A stretch of DNA of 64,000 nt from Streptomyces olivochromogenes (GCF_001514115.1 NZ_KQ948451.1:145309-209308); one strand, 5' to 3'. Shown: positions 7,911 through 16,533, counted from the stretch's first letter. Numbers and translations: made by a program. The notes: generated by a model not told the origin, from the letters alone.

Positions 7911-9125
7911 TTACGGTCTGATCGTGCGGGCGATGTCCAGGGTGAGGCGTTGCCAGGGGTCGCGGGGATCACGGGACGTCAGGGCGTGGATGCGCCGCAG
8001 GCGGTAGCGCAGGGACTGCGCGTGCAGATGCAGCACCCGCGCGGCGGCGTTCGCCGAGCCGGCGTCGATGTACGCGGTCAGCGCCTCCATGAGATGCCGT
8101 TGCCCCGGTTCGGTGAGCGGCCCGAGAACGAGGCGGGCGACCTGGTCCGGCGCGGCGGCCGGATGCCCGCCGAGCAGCGCGAGGACATGCGCGTCGGCGT
8201 CCGTGAGGACACGCCCCGGCCGGTGCGCGTGGGCGGGCGCCGTGTCGAGGGCGTCGGCGGCGAGCCGATGCGCCACGGCGACCCGGTCCAGGCTCTCCCC
8301 GGTGATCGCACAGCCCCGCCAGGACCGCGCGCCCAGCACCGTCCCCGCCCTGGCGGCAGCCGCACCCGGCAGCAGCAGGACGGCACGAGAGCCACGTACC
8401 GTCGCGGTCGAGGCGACCTCGTCGCCCGGAACGGCCAACGCGTCGAGCAGTCCCGCCGCCGCGTCGAGCGCCATGTCGGGGCGCTCCGCGCCCACCGGCT
8501 CGGCCACCAACAGACAGTAAGGGTCCGGGAGTTGGACCCCCAGCCGGGCCGACCGGTCGCTCAGCGCACCCACCGAGGCGTGCCGCCCGGCGATCAGGTC
8601 GTCGAGCAGCAGCCGCAGTGCCCGGTCACGGTCCGCCGCGAGGTCCTCGTCGGTGGCGGCGTACGCCGTGGTCATCTCCTCGGAGAGGGTGTCGAGCGCG
8701 GTCAGCAGCATCCGGGCGAGAGCGAAGGCGTCCGCGGCGGCGAGCCGGGGCGCGCGGGCCGCGATCTCGTCGGTGAGGACGGTCGCCGCCACCCGGTAGG
8801 CCCGCAACACCGCCTGCACGGGCCGCCCGTCCGCCGCGCGGGCCGCCGCGATGCCTCGAAAGCGCCGCAGGTCCGACGGTTCGAGGGCGCCGTCGGTGAC
8901 CCACAGGTGGAGGAGCCGCTCCAGGCCCCAGGCCGCGATGGCCCGTACCTCCGGCAGCCGGCTGTCGTCGAGCGCGGCGTACACCGGGACCTGTTCGTGG
9001 ACCGCCGAGACGATCGCCGCCACGACGCGCGGATCGGCGACCATCTCCTGCCGGACGTGTTCTCTGGCGGCAACGGGCTGACTTGTCACAGGGTGATGAT
9101 CCCAGCCGCGCGATGTGCGCACCAC
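7911..9125 (-). CDS. PucR/CdaR-family transcriptional regulator
   Basis: DNA-binding regulator of 404 residues. A helical sensor region (about 30-180; RLPEVRAIAAWGLERLLHLWVTDG...) is followed by a GGDEF-like central domain and a C-terminal HTH (about 345-400) with AARVLHLHAQSLRYRLRRIHALT, the hallmark of the PucR C-terminal HTH. It is divergent from the lactate-monooxygenase-like gene (start-to-start gap 77 bp) and lies between the two halves of the presumed catabolic cluster, so it likely responds to a pathway intermediate. Start is uncertain: GTG at 9125 has AAGGG 9 bases upstream; GTG at 9089 is the alternative. Confidence 0.85.
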   Translation of the reverse strand: MVRTSRGWDHHPVTSQPVAAREHVRQEMVADPRVVAAIVSAVHEQVPVYAALDDSRLPEVRAIAAWGLERLLHLWVTDGALEPSDLRRFRGIAAARAADGRPVQAVLRAYRVAATVLTDEIAARAPRLAAADAFALARMLLTALDTLSEEMTTAYAATDEDLAADRDRALRLLLDDLIAGRHASVGALSDRSARLGVQLPDPYCLLVAEPVGAERPDMALDAAAGLLDALAVPGDEVASTATVRGSRAVLLLPGAAAARAGTVLGARSWRGCAITGESLDRVAVAHRLAADALDTAPAHAHRPGRVLTDADAHVLALLGGHPAAAPDQVARLVLGPLTEPGQRHLMEALTAYIDAGSANAAARVLHLHAQSLRYRLRRIHALTSRDPRDPWQRLTLDIARTIRP

Positions 9126-9202
9126 GGTGGACGGCCCTTGTCACCTTCGCAAGGATCGACGGCGTACAGCGCGGTCTCAGGGACGAGAGGCGGGACGTAC
9201 GG

Positions 9203-10372
9203 ATGGCTAAGCATTGGGCCGACTTCCAGTACGAGATCTATCTGAACGGAATGACGGGCGCCGTACCGCGGCTGCCCACCGATCTGACCCGGCTGGAGGA
9301 GCTCACCGAGCAGCGGCTCGGGCCCGGTCCGGTCGGCTACGTGGCGGGCAGCGCGGGCAACGGGAGCACCGCCCGGGCCAACCGGGCCGCCCTCGACCGG
9401 CGCCGGATCGTGCCGCGCATGCTGCGCGACGTACACGAACGCGACCTGTCCGTCGAGGTGTTGGGGCGCCCCCTGCCCGCGCCGCTGGCGCTCGCGCCCG
9501 TGGGCGTGCTGTCGATCATGCATCCGGACGCGGAGTCCGCCGCCGCGCGGGCCGCCGCGGCGCAGGGCGTCCCGTACATCCTGTCCTCGGCCTCCAGCAC
9601 GCCCATGGAGCAGGTCGCGGAGGCGATGGGCGGGGCGGAGCGCTGGTTCCAGCTGTACTGGGCGAAGGACCGCGAGGTCACCCGGTCCTTCCTGGACCGG
9701 GCGAAGGCGGCCGGGTTCACCGCGCTGTTCGTCACTCTCGACACCCCGCTGCTGGCCTGGCGTCCGCGCGACCTCGACCAGGCGTATCTGCCGTTCCTGC
9801 ACGGTGTGGGCACGGCGAACTACTTCTCCGACCCGGCGTTCCAGGCGGGTCTGGCCAAGCCGGTGCACGAGGACCCGAACGCGGCCGTGCTGCACTTCGT
9901 CGGCATGTTCGCGGACCCGGGCAAGACCTGGCCCGATCTCGCGTTCCTGCGGGAGAACTGGGACGGGCCGATCGTCCTCAAGGGCATCCTGCACCCGGAC
10001 GACGCCCGACGCGCCGCCGACGCCGGGATGGACGGCGTGGTCGTCTCCAACCACGGCGGCCGGCAGGTGGCGGGGTCGGTGGCCGCGGCCGACGCGCTGC
10101 CACGGGTGGTCGAGGCGGTCGGCGAACGGCTGAGCGTCCTCTTCGACAGCGGCATCCGCACCGGCGACGACATCTTCAAGGCGCTCGCGCTCGGCGCTCG
10201 CGCCGTGCTCGTCGGACGCCCGTACGCCTATGGGCTGGGCCTGGACGGACAGGCGGGCGTCGAACACGTCGTCCGCTGTCTGCTCGCCGAGTTCGACCTC
10301 ACCCTCGCCCTGTCCGGGCACGCCCGCCCCGCCACCCTCGGCCCCGACGACCTGATCGAGGAATCCGCATGA
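9203..10372 (+). CDS. FMN-dependent alpha-hydroxyacid oxidase, lactate 2-monooxygenase-like
   Basis: Flavoprotein of the (S)-alpha-hydroxyacid oxidase family, 389 residues from the ATG at 9203 (MAKHWADFQYEIYLNGM). The opening DFQYEIYLNGM and the long loop around residues 185-240 are features of lactate 2-monooxygenases rather than short lactate dehydrogenases. Active-site residues of the family are present: Y152 (QLYW), K260, H284 and R287 in VVSNHGGRQ, with DSGIRTGDD and VGRPYAYGL binding FMN phosphate. It overlaps the next gene by ATGA, so translation is coupled. The true substrate is probably a 2-hydroxyacid; lactate is only the family default. Confidence 0.88.
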   Translation: MAKHWADFQYEIYLNGMTGAVPRLPTDLTRLEELTEQRLGPGPVGYVAGSAGNGSTARANRAALDRRRIVPRMLRDVHERDLSVEVLGRPLPAPLALAPVGVLSIMHPDAESAAARAAAAQGVPYILSSASSTPMEQVAEAMGGAERWFQLYWAKDREVTRSFLDRAKAAGFTALFVTLDTPLLAWRPRDLDQAYLPFLHGVGTANYFSDPAFQAGLAKPVHEDPNAAVLHFVGMFADPGKTWPDLAFLRENWDGPIVLKGILHPDDARRAADAGMDGVVVSNHGGRQVAGSVAAADALPRVVEAVGERLSVLFDSGIRTGDDIFKALALGARAVLVGRPYAYGLGLDGQAGVEHVVRCLLAEFDLTLALSGHARPATLGPDDLIEESA

Positions 10373-11406
10373 GCACGACCCACACGACCCACACGACTCA
10401 CACGACCGACACGACCGACACGACGGTCACCGCGGCGGCGAAGAACGTTCTGGCCGTGGTCTCGGCCCACGTCGGCGGTCGCACCGCCGGTGCCGCGCTT
10501 GCCACCGTCTTCCCCGGCGAGGCCAAGGTCACCGTCGTGGAGACGACCGACGAGGACCCGGCCGCGCTGCGCGAGGCCCATGTCATCATCACGGGTCTCG
10601 GCCCGGTGACCGCCGAACACCTCGCCGCCGCACCGGACTTGGAACTGGTCCAGTGCGCGAGCCACGGTTTCGACTACGTCGACCTGGACGCCGCCCGCGC
10701 CAAGGGTGTGCCGGTGTGCAACATCGGCTCCAGCGGCGCCGAGAAGCAGAACGTGGCCGAGCAGACCTTCGCCCTCATGCTGGCCCTCGCCAAGCAGTTG
10801 ATCCCGGCGCACACCGCGCTCGTCGACGCCGACTGGGCGCTGCCGAGGCTGCAGCGCTCCATCACCGAACTGTCCGGCAAGACCCTCGGCGTCGTCGGGC
10901 TCGGCCACATCGGCGAGGAGGTCGCCCGGCGCGCGGTCGCGTTCGACATGAGCATCGTGTACGCCGGTCCGCAGTCCGTCGGCACGGAGGCCGAGGCACG
11001 GCTCGGCGGTGCCCGTCATGTCGAACTCGACGAACTGCTGCGCACGTCGGACTACGTCACGCTGCACGCCCCGCTCACCGAGGAGACCCGGCATCTGCTG
11101 AACGCCGAGCGGCTCGCGCTCCTCAAGCCGACCGCGTTCGTGGTCAACACCTCGCGGGGCGCCCTGATCGACCAGGACGCCCTCGCGGACGCGCTCGAGG
11201 CGGGCGCCCTGGCCGGGGCGGGCATCGACGTCTTCGACCCCGAACCGCCCACCGCGGCCCTGCGGTTGCTCAAGTCCCCGAACGTGGTGTTGTCGCCGCA
11301 TGTCGCGGGCGTCACGCGCGAGACGCTCGTACGGATCGCGCTGGCGGCGGTCCAGAACGCCGCCGACTTCGTGGCGGGCAAGCCGCCCCGGGACGTGGTG
11401 TCCTAG
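10369..11406 (+). CDS. D-isomer specific 2-hydroxyacid dehydrogenase
   Basis: NAD(P)-dependent reductase/dehydrogenase of 2-keto and 2-hydroxyacids, 345 residues. The nucleotide fold carries GVVGLGHIGEEVARR (about 176-190), NTSRGALIDQDAL supplies the substrate Arg region, and LSPHVAGVT holds the catalytic His near 306. Residues 2-20 are an unusual THTTHTTHTTDTTDTT tract encoded by near-perfect nucleotide repeats, so length may vary between strains; an alternative start after it is not evident. The ATG overlaps the stop of the flavoprotein gene (ATGA), giving a coupled oxidase/reductase pair acting on hydroxyacid/ketoacid interconversion. Confidence 0.88.
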   Translation: MSTTHTTHTTHTTDTTDTTVTAAAKNVLAVVSAHVGGRTAGAALATVFPGEAKVTVVETTDEDPAALREAHVIITGLGPVTAEHLAAAPDLELVQCASHGFDYVDLDAARAKGVPVCNIGSSGAEKQNVAEQTFALMLALAKQLIPAHTALVDADWALPRLQRSITELSGKTLGVVGLGHIGEEVARRAVAFDMSIVYAGPQSVGTEAEARLGGARHVELDELLRTSDYVTLHAPLTEETRHLLNAERLALLKPTAFVVNTSRGALIDQDALADALEAGALAGAGIDVFDPEPPTAALRLLKSPNVVLSPHVAGVTRETLVRIALAAVQNAADFVAGKPPRDVVS

Positions 11407-11427
11407 CCCTGCCGCCCGGCGCGCCCG

Positions 11428-13353
11428 TTACAGTCCCAACCCCTCCACGAGGGAGGAGAGTTGAGCGGTCAGCGGCAGCACGGGCTGGGGGCTCGTGCGG
11501 TCGCCGACGGTCACGGAACGGGGCTCGGCGGAGGACTCCGAGGGGGTCGCCGACGGGTCGGCCCGGCCGTCCGTCGGCGGCTCGCTGGGCGACGCGCTCG
11601 GCTCACCGGCCGTACCCTGCGGGGACGGCGGCCTGCTGACCGGCCGGGTCGAGGCGCTGGCCGTCCCCGCGATCGACAGCGATCCGGGGTCGGCCGAGGC
11701 GGAGTCGGTCCGCCACCGCTGCGCGTCGGAGCCGTCCCGGTCCTTGACCACGATGTCGGCGTTCGGATCGGTGGAACTGGGCGTGATCGCGAGTCCCTCG
11801 CGCGAGCGGGACAGCAACTCGCCCCGCACGGTGAGGTCGTAGCGCACGTCGCCGCCCCGCGCGGCGCTCTTGGCGACGCAGCGGTCCAGGGCGACGACAC
11901 CGTCGTCGGCGTGCGAGTCCAGGCACAGCGCGGGGTCGGCGACGCTGCGCAGCAGGCCGTCGCTCTCGTACGACCACTGCTGGGTCCAGGCGGACGAGCA
12001 GACGGCAAGCTCGGCCTCGGCACCGACCTCGGCCTTGCCGCCCCGGATGTCGAGGCAGAGGTCGGCGGCGAGGTTGCGCAGCCGGGTCTGCTCGGTGACG
12101 GTGGGCAGTCCGGCCGAGGTCGGGGGTGAGGAGTCGGCGGAGGGACCTGGGGCGTCCGGGCTGGGCGAGACGGTGTGGCTGCTGCCGACGCCCGTGGAGG
12201 CGGTCGGGTCGGCGCCACCGTCGCCGTGGGACCACAGGCTGATGGTGAGCACGGTCACGAGCAGCACCGCCGAGGCCGTGCCCGCCCCTGTGAGCAGGAC
12301 CTTCGAGTGCTTCTGGGCGATCTGGGCCAGCCGCCCGGGGGCGGGGATCTGCGCCAGCAGACGATGCCGGCCGGCACTCCCAGGACGTCCACCGGTCCCG
12401 AGACGCCCGCCGGTACCCATGCGTCCGTCGGTACCCATGCGTCCGCCGGTACCCATGCGTCCGTCGGCGCCCGCCCGTCCGCCGCCGAACGCGGACCTCT
12501 CCTCGGGGCGCACTGCTTGCCGCCCGCGCCCCGGGCGTGCGTCGAGGTAGCGTCGCGCGCCCCAACCGAGCACCGCTTCGGCCAGCAGAATCCCCAAGCC
12601 GCCCTCGAAGTAACCGAGTTGCTCAGCCGCGTGCCGACAGTGGCGGCACTCCCCCAGATGCTGTCGGACATCCGGCAGCAAGGCGCCCCCACGACGAATC
12701 GGGACGTCGAGCAGCCGGTTGTAGAAGCCGCATTCCTTGCTCGGCGCGAGTTCCCGGTGGGCGCGCACACATCCCTGGCGGAATTGCTCACGGGCCTGCT
12801 CCAGAGCGGCCGACGCGGTGTCGACGTCCAGGCCCGACAGACCGGCCGGTACGGAAATGTCCTCGGCCTCGACCTCGGTGTGCCACAGCAGGCACTGGGC
12901 GAGGGGCGGCAAGGTATGGAAAGAGCGCTCGGCGAGCTTCCGATTTTCGGCGGTCATGGACTGCGCCGCCCGCATACCCCGCCCCCCGGCGGGTTTCCTC
13001 AAATCCGGCAGAACGCCGGATATCCGGCCCTCACCGGACCACTCATCGACGGTGTCCCGCACGGTCACGAGGAGTCGGGGCCGCAGGGCCGCTCCGGACT
13101 CACCGCGTATCAGGCAGTCGAGGGCGTAGTGGAAGGAGGTCGCGGCGACCATGGAGGCGACGCTCGAGGAAGAGGCGAGGCAGATGGCAGCGTAGTCGTA
13201 CGTCGGCTGCCAGTGCCGCGCCATCAGCAGGGCGACGGACTGCGTGGCCTCGCCCTCCGTCCGGCCTCTCAGCCGCGCGGCGAGACTTTCGTCGGACTCC
13301 CCGGGAGCACCGCCGGGAGGATAGGACGGGCGAGGGGGGTGGGGGGTGGGCAC
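11428..13353 (-). CDS. Membrane-anchored sigma-like, zinc-finger, ricin-type lectin protein
   Basis: Composite 641-residue protein. Residues 20-200 resemble an ECF sigma factor in layout (SDESLAARLRGRTEGEATQSVALLMARHWQPTYDYA like region 2, then a helical region ending at REQFRQGCVRAHREL). Residues 232-239 form H-xxx-C-xx-C, as in zinc-binding anti-sigma domains. A six-residue repeat tract follows (about 296-323), then one membrane segment (352-373, VLLTGAGTASAVLLVTVLTISLW), a Ser/Pro-rich linker, and an extracellular ricin-type beta-trefoil (about 425-555) with CLDIRGG and CLDSHADDGVVALDRC. The tail is Pro/Ser-rich. The GTG at 13353 has GGAAGGAA 8 bases upstream. Similar architectures are known from other streptomycetes, without proven function. 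Confidence 0.75.
   Translation of the reverse strand: MPTPHPPRPSYPPGGAPGESDESLAARLRGRTEGEATQSVALLMARHWQPTYDYAAICLASSSSVASMVAATSFHYALDCLIRGESGAALRPRLLVTVRDTVDEWSGEGRISGVLPDLRKPAGGRGMRAAQSMTAENRKLAERSFHTLPPLAQCLLWHTEVEAEDISVPAGLSGLDVDTASAALEQAREQFRQGCVRAHRELAPSKECGFYNRLLDVPIRRGGALLPDVRQHLGECRHCRHAAEQLGYFEGGLGILLAEAVLGWGARRYLDARPGRGRQAVRPEERSAFGGGRAGADGRMGTGGRMGTDGRMGTGGRLGTGGRPGSAGRHRLLAQIPAPGRLAQIAQKHSKVLLTGAGTASAVLLVTVLTISLWSHGDGGADPTASTGVGSSHTVSPSPDAPGPSADSSPPTSAGLPTVTEQTRLRNLAADLCLDIRGGKAEVGAEAELAVCSSAWTQQWSYESDGLLRSVADPALCLDSHADDGVVALDRCVAKSAARGGDVRYDLTVRGELLSRSREGLAITPSSTDPNADIVVKDRDGSDAQRWRTDSASADPGSLSIAGTASASTRPVSRPPSPQGTAGEPSASPSEPPTDGRADPSATPSESSAEPRSVTVGDRTSPQPVLPLTAQLSSLVEGLGL
12393..12482. 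repeat. Five 18-bp tandem repeats inside the ricin-lectin gene
   Basis: Units start at 12393, 12411, 12429, 12447 and 12465. The three central ones are nearly identical and each contains GGTACCCATGCGTCCG. They encode the repeated peptide RMGTGG/RMGTDG in the linker before the membrane segment. Every unit is in frame, so copy number can change without breaking the protein. Confidence 0.8.
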
Positions 13354-13896
13354 AGAGCGGGTTCCTTCCACGGTGCAAGGTGGTGCACAGAATTTCCTTG
13401 GTCGCCAAAAAGGGAGCCCCTGCCTGGTGCACACCTTTTTGACGGAGCGCCGGGAAAATGGCCGCCGGCCCGGAATAATGAACACCGATTTCATACCCGG
13501 CCATTGACCCGCGCGGTAAGTTCACCCTCGCACAACACGCTCATGACCAACAAGGCACTTGGGCAACATGCGCATATTGAAAGATAGTCAGTAACTGCGC
13601 CAACTCACGTCACTCGCACCGGCTTTCGAAATTTCCCGCTCCACGTTCACGCGCCTCACCGCGGCACCACGTTCATACGCCATGTGTTCTCACGCGCCCC
13701 GTGTGAACCGCGCGCTCGCTCCGGAGCCCGTCGCACGCTCCCGGCGCGCGGAGCTCCGTAGTCCACTGGAACCCGGCCCTTCTCGGAGGCCCCGCGCAGG
13801 ACGGCGGCTCTCCCGCGCGAAACCGGCCGCCGGCCCCGATCCTCCCGCCCTCGGCCGGCGGCCTCGGGGGCGGCAGGCGGGGCCGCGCTGCGGGTA
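13354..13896. other. 543-bp intergenic region with repeated TGGTGCACA
   Basis: I see no convincing gene here. The stretch is less GC-rich than its surroundings and serves as the upstream region of the ricin-lectin gene. TGGTGCACA occurs twice as a direct repeat (13381-13389 and 13425-13433), each containing the palindrome GTGCAC, close upstream of the GTG at 13353. These may be regulator sites or part of the promoter. The region near 13540-13640 is AT-richer, without recognisable structure. Confidence 0.4.
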
Positions 13897-14250
13897 TCAG
13901 ATCTGCCAGGAGCGCAACCGGTCGGCCGCGCCGTAGACATCGGTCTTGCCGGAGATCAGATCCCGGGCGGGATCGACGAGCGCCCCGCAGGGCGGGTCGA
14001 TCCCGACACCGCTGACGAACATGTACGCCACCGCCGCCGAACAGGCGAAACGGGCGTTGGCGGCCGGTAGCGGCTTCAGCAGGGCCAGGGTGTGCGGAAG
14101 AGCGGCGGCGCGCCAGACCGGGTCGGAGTCGACGCCGGGGCGGGGCGGGTCGACGCGATGCCGGGCCACGGCGGCGACCAGGGCCGAGAAGTCGTTGACC
14201 GTGGGCCGGTCGGGCAGCACCTCTTCATGGCGCCGCAGCGGCCACGGCAC
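13897..14250 (-). CDS. Fic-family toxin-like protein, no antitoxin seen
   Basis: Small protein (117 residues) resembling the actinomycete group annotated as Fic-family toxin components. DFSALVAAVARHRVDPP, WRAAALPHTLALLKPLP and GKTDVYGAADRLRSW are the blocks I recognise. The position of the Fic loop reads LPAANARFACSAAVAYM: it keeps an N-x-R like core but lacks the His and Gly of the canonical HPFxxGNGR motif, so AMP-transferase activity is doubtful. The GTG at 14250 is a guess (GGGG 7 bases upstream); relatives have a few more N-terminal residues. The gene lies 31 bp after the hemerythrin gene on the same strand, with no antitoxin-like gene beside it. Confidence 0.6.
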   Translation of the reverse strand: MPWPLRRHEEVLPDRPTVNDFSALVAAVARHRVDPPRPGVDSDPVWRAAALPHTLALLKPLPAANARFACSAAVAYMFVSGVGIDPPCGALVDPARDLISGKTDVYGAADRLRSWQI

Positions 14251-14281
14251 GTCGATACCCCGCCTACGCGCTTCCGTGCCC

Positions 14282-14911
14282 TCAGGCCCCCCACAGCCCA
14301 CGCCTGCGGTAGCCCGTCTCCCAGAACAGCTTGTTGAGGACGCGTACGGGCGGCGGCAGCGCGCCGAGGAACCGGGCCCGGTCGGCGGGCGGCGCTCCGT
14401 CGACGATCCACGGTACGAAGAGCGCGGCCCCGCGTACGCCCTGCGTCTTGCGGATACGGCCGGTGAACGCGCCCCAGTCAGCGGGCGTCAGCACCTCCTG
14501 GATGAGCGGCAGGGCGCTCTCCTCCTCGTGGGCAAGGTGGTCGTCGAGGGTCGATGCCAACGTGCGGACCAGGGCGGGGAGTTCGGCCGACCGGTCCTTC
14601 AGGGCCGCATCCACGGCGGTCAGCTGCGGGTCGAGGAGGGCGTGCTCCGCCTCCATCTCGGCGAGGAGGGCGACGTCCCGGGGACGGCCCGCGACCCTGC
14701 GCTCCACGCGCGGCCACAGATCGCTGTCCTCGGCGGTGTGGTGGATGTGCAGCTGATGCCTGAAGTTGTCCCAGCCCGCGCGGACCTGGGGGGTGAAGGC
14801 GGTGCCGTCGGCCGCCGCGTCGCCGAGGCGTTCCAGGTCGCGGCGGAAGGCGTCGTGGGCTGCGTACATGACGGTGAGGTCGACAGTGCCGGCCGCGGCT
14901 TCGGTGGTCAT
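14282..14911 (-). CDS. Hemerythrin-like HHE domain protein
   Basis: Predicted cytoplasmic non-haem diiron protein of 209 residues, a four-helix HHE bundle. Iron ligands are suggested by MYAAHDAFRRDLERL (H19), HQLHIHHTAEDSDLWPRVE (H59, H62/H63, E66), EMEAEHALLDPQL and LDDHLAHEEESALPLIQE. Such proteins sense or bind oxygen, NO or iron. The segment GALFVPWIVDGAPPADRARFLGALPPPVRVL is a conserved C-terminal extension of the streptomycete group. The start ATG (GGAGGAAG upstream) overlaps the stop of the upstream transporter gene by 4 bases, so both are translated together. Confidence 0.85.
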   Translation of the reverse strand: MTTEAAAGTVDLTVMYAAHDAFRRDLERLGDAAADGTAFTPQVRAGWDNFRHQLHIHHTAEDSDLWPRVERRVAGRPRDVALLAEMEAEHALLDPQLTAVDAALKDRSAELPALVRTLASTLDDHLAHEEESALPLIQEVLTPADWGAFTGRIRKTQGVRGAALFVPWIVDGAPPADRARFLGALPPPVRVLNKLFWETGYRRRGLWGA

Positions 14912-16533
14912 GAGGTCGCTTCCTCCAGTTCGGGTTCGTAGACGGGCAGGGCGTGCGGGTTGGCCGACGGGCCGCGGTGACGGCGTACGGCGAGACAGGC
15001 GAGCGCGCCGGTCAGCAGGACGGCGGCCGAGACCAGGACGGCGGGGCCCATGGCGTGTACGAAGCCGTGGCCGAAGACCTGGGCGCCCAGCGCGCGCATG
15101 CGGTCGGCGATGTCGTGCGGTACGCCCGCCGGCAGCCGTGCCGCCTGGCGCGCGTTCACATCGGTCCCCGCCCGGGAGAAACCGCCGACGAAGCCGTCGC
15201 GGTACGCGGCGGGCAGTTGTCCGGCCCGCTGCCGGGCCTGGTCGGTGAGCGAGGAGGCGAGCTGGGCCTGGAGCACGGCGCCGACGACGGCGCCCGCGAG
15301 CACCGAACCGACCTGGCGCAGCGCGTTGTTGACGCCGGACGCCGCTCCGGAGAGCTTCGCCGGTACGTTGCGCATGACCTCCGTGGCCATCGGTGCGAAG
15401 GTGCAGCCCGCGCCCAGACCCGCGAGGAAGAGGGGGAAGGCGACCGCCGTCCAGCTCGACCCGACGTCCGCCGCGGCCACGATCCACACCAGGGCCGCCG
15501 TCCAGGCGAGCAGCCCGGTCATCAGGATGAACTTGCCGCCGATCCTGTCCGCGAGGACCCCGGCGGGCCCGGCCATCACGAACGAGCCGAGCGCGAGGGG
15601 CAGCAGCACGAGCCCGGACTTGAGCGCGCTGTAGCCCAGTACGGACTGCAGGTAGATCGTCAGCGGCAGGAACATCCCGACCACGCCGAAGGACACGGTG
15701 ACGCCCACGAAGTTGATGAGGGTGAAGTTGCGGTCCCTGAAGAGCGAGAACGGGACGAGCGGGTCGTCGTCCTGCCGGCCGCGCTCATGGCCGAGGAAGG
15801 CGGCGAAGAGGAGTGCCGCCGCGCCGAACAGCGACCAGATCCAGGCGTTCCAGTCGTAGCGCTGCCCCTCCGTCAGACCGAAGGCCAGACAGAACAGGGT
15901 TCCCGAGGCGAGCAGCACGCCCAGGGTGTCGAAGCGGTGGCGTACGGTGCGCCGTGAACCGGGGATGACCGCCGCGGCGAGGCCCAGCACCACGACCCCG
16001 AGCGGCAGGTTCACGAAGAAGATCCACCGCCAGTCGAGGTGGGTGATCAGCGCGCCGCCGATGATCGGGCCGAGGGCGCCGGAGACACCCGCGACCACGC
16101 CCCAGATGCCCATCGCGGCGCCCCGCCGGTCGGCCGGGAACACCTCCGCGATGATCGACAGGGTCTGCGGCATGAGCAGCGCCGCGCCCAGGCCCTGGAC
16201 CGCGCGGAACGCGATCAGCTGCGCCGGATTCTGCGCGAGGCCGCAGGCGAGGCTGGCGAGAGTGAAGAGGGCGACGCCCGCGAGGAACAGGTTGCGTTTG
16301 CCGCGCAGGTCGCCGAGGCGTCCCGCGGTGATCATCAGGACGGCCAGGGCGAGGGTGTAGGCGTTGACGACCCACAGGATCTCGTCGAGGGAGGCGTCGA
16401 GGTCCTGGCCCATGTCGGGGATCGCGATGTTCACGATCGTCAGGTCGAGCAGGGTCATGAAGAAGCCCAGGGAGAGCGTGATGAGGATCGCCCATGGGTT
16501 GCCGTGCCACTTGTCGTGCCACTTCTTGAACAC
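14908..16533 (-). CDS. DHA2-family MFS multidrug exporter
   Basis: Proton-driven drug/metabolite efflux pump with 14 predicted membrane helices, 541 residues. The GTG at 16533 is chosen because AAGGAG is 9 bases upstream; the upstream ATG at 16560 would place that site inside the gene. DLTIVNIAIPDMGQDL (TM1 motif D1 of DHA2), GRLGDLRGKRNLFLAG (motif A) and WGVVAGVSGALGPIIGGAL (motif C) are visible. ASGVNNALRQVGSVLAGAVVGAV is the late conserved helix. It is cotranscribed with the hemerythrin gene and divergent from the ECF41 sigma gene, which may control it. Confidence 0.9.
   Translation of the reverse strand: MFKKWHDKWHGNPWAILITLSLGFFMTLLDLTIVNIAIPDMGQDLDASLDEILWVVNAYTLALAVLMITAGRLGDLRGKRNLFLAGVALFTLASLACGLAQNPAQLIAFRAVQGLGAALLMPQTLSIIAEVFPADRRGAAMGIWGVVAGVSGALGPIIGGALITHLDWRWIFFVNLPLGVVVLGLAAAVIPGSRRTVRHRFDTLGVLLASGTLFCLAFGLTEGQRYDWNAWIWSLFGAAALLFAAFLGHERGRQDDDPLVPFSLFRDRNFTLINFVGVTVSFGVVGMFLPLTIYLQSVLGYSALKSGLVLLPLALGSFVMAGPAGVLADRIGGKFILMTGLLAWTAALVWIVAAADVGSSWTAVAFPLFLAGLGAGCTFAPMATEVMRNVPAKLSGAASGVNNALRQVGSVLAGAVVGAVLQAQLASSLTDQARQRAGQLPAAYRDGFVGGFSRAGTDVNARQAARLPAGVPHDIADRMRALGAQVFGHGFVHAMGPAVLVSAAVLLTGALACLAVRRHRGPSANPHALPVYEPELEEATS

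Noticed and set aside
9214..11406. Possible fusion of the flavoprotein region with the hydroxyacid dehydrogenase (730 codons)
   Set aside because: The first 385 codons are an out-of-frame reading of the flavoprotein gene; the dehydrogenase starts at the ATGA overlap at 10369.
13682..13936. Short frames between 13.6 and 13.95 kb
   Set aside because: Both strands have open frames, but compositions are Arg/Pro-rich, with no ribosome site or recognisable family.
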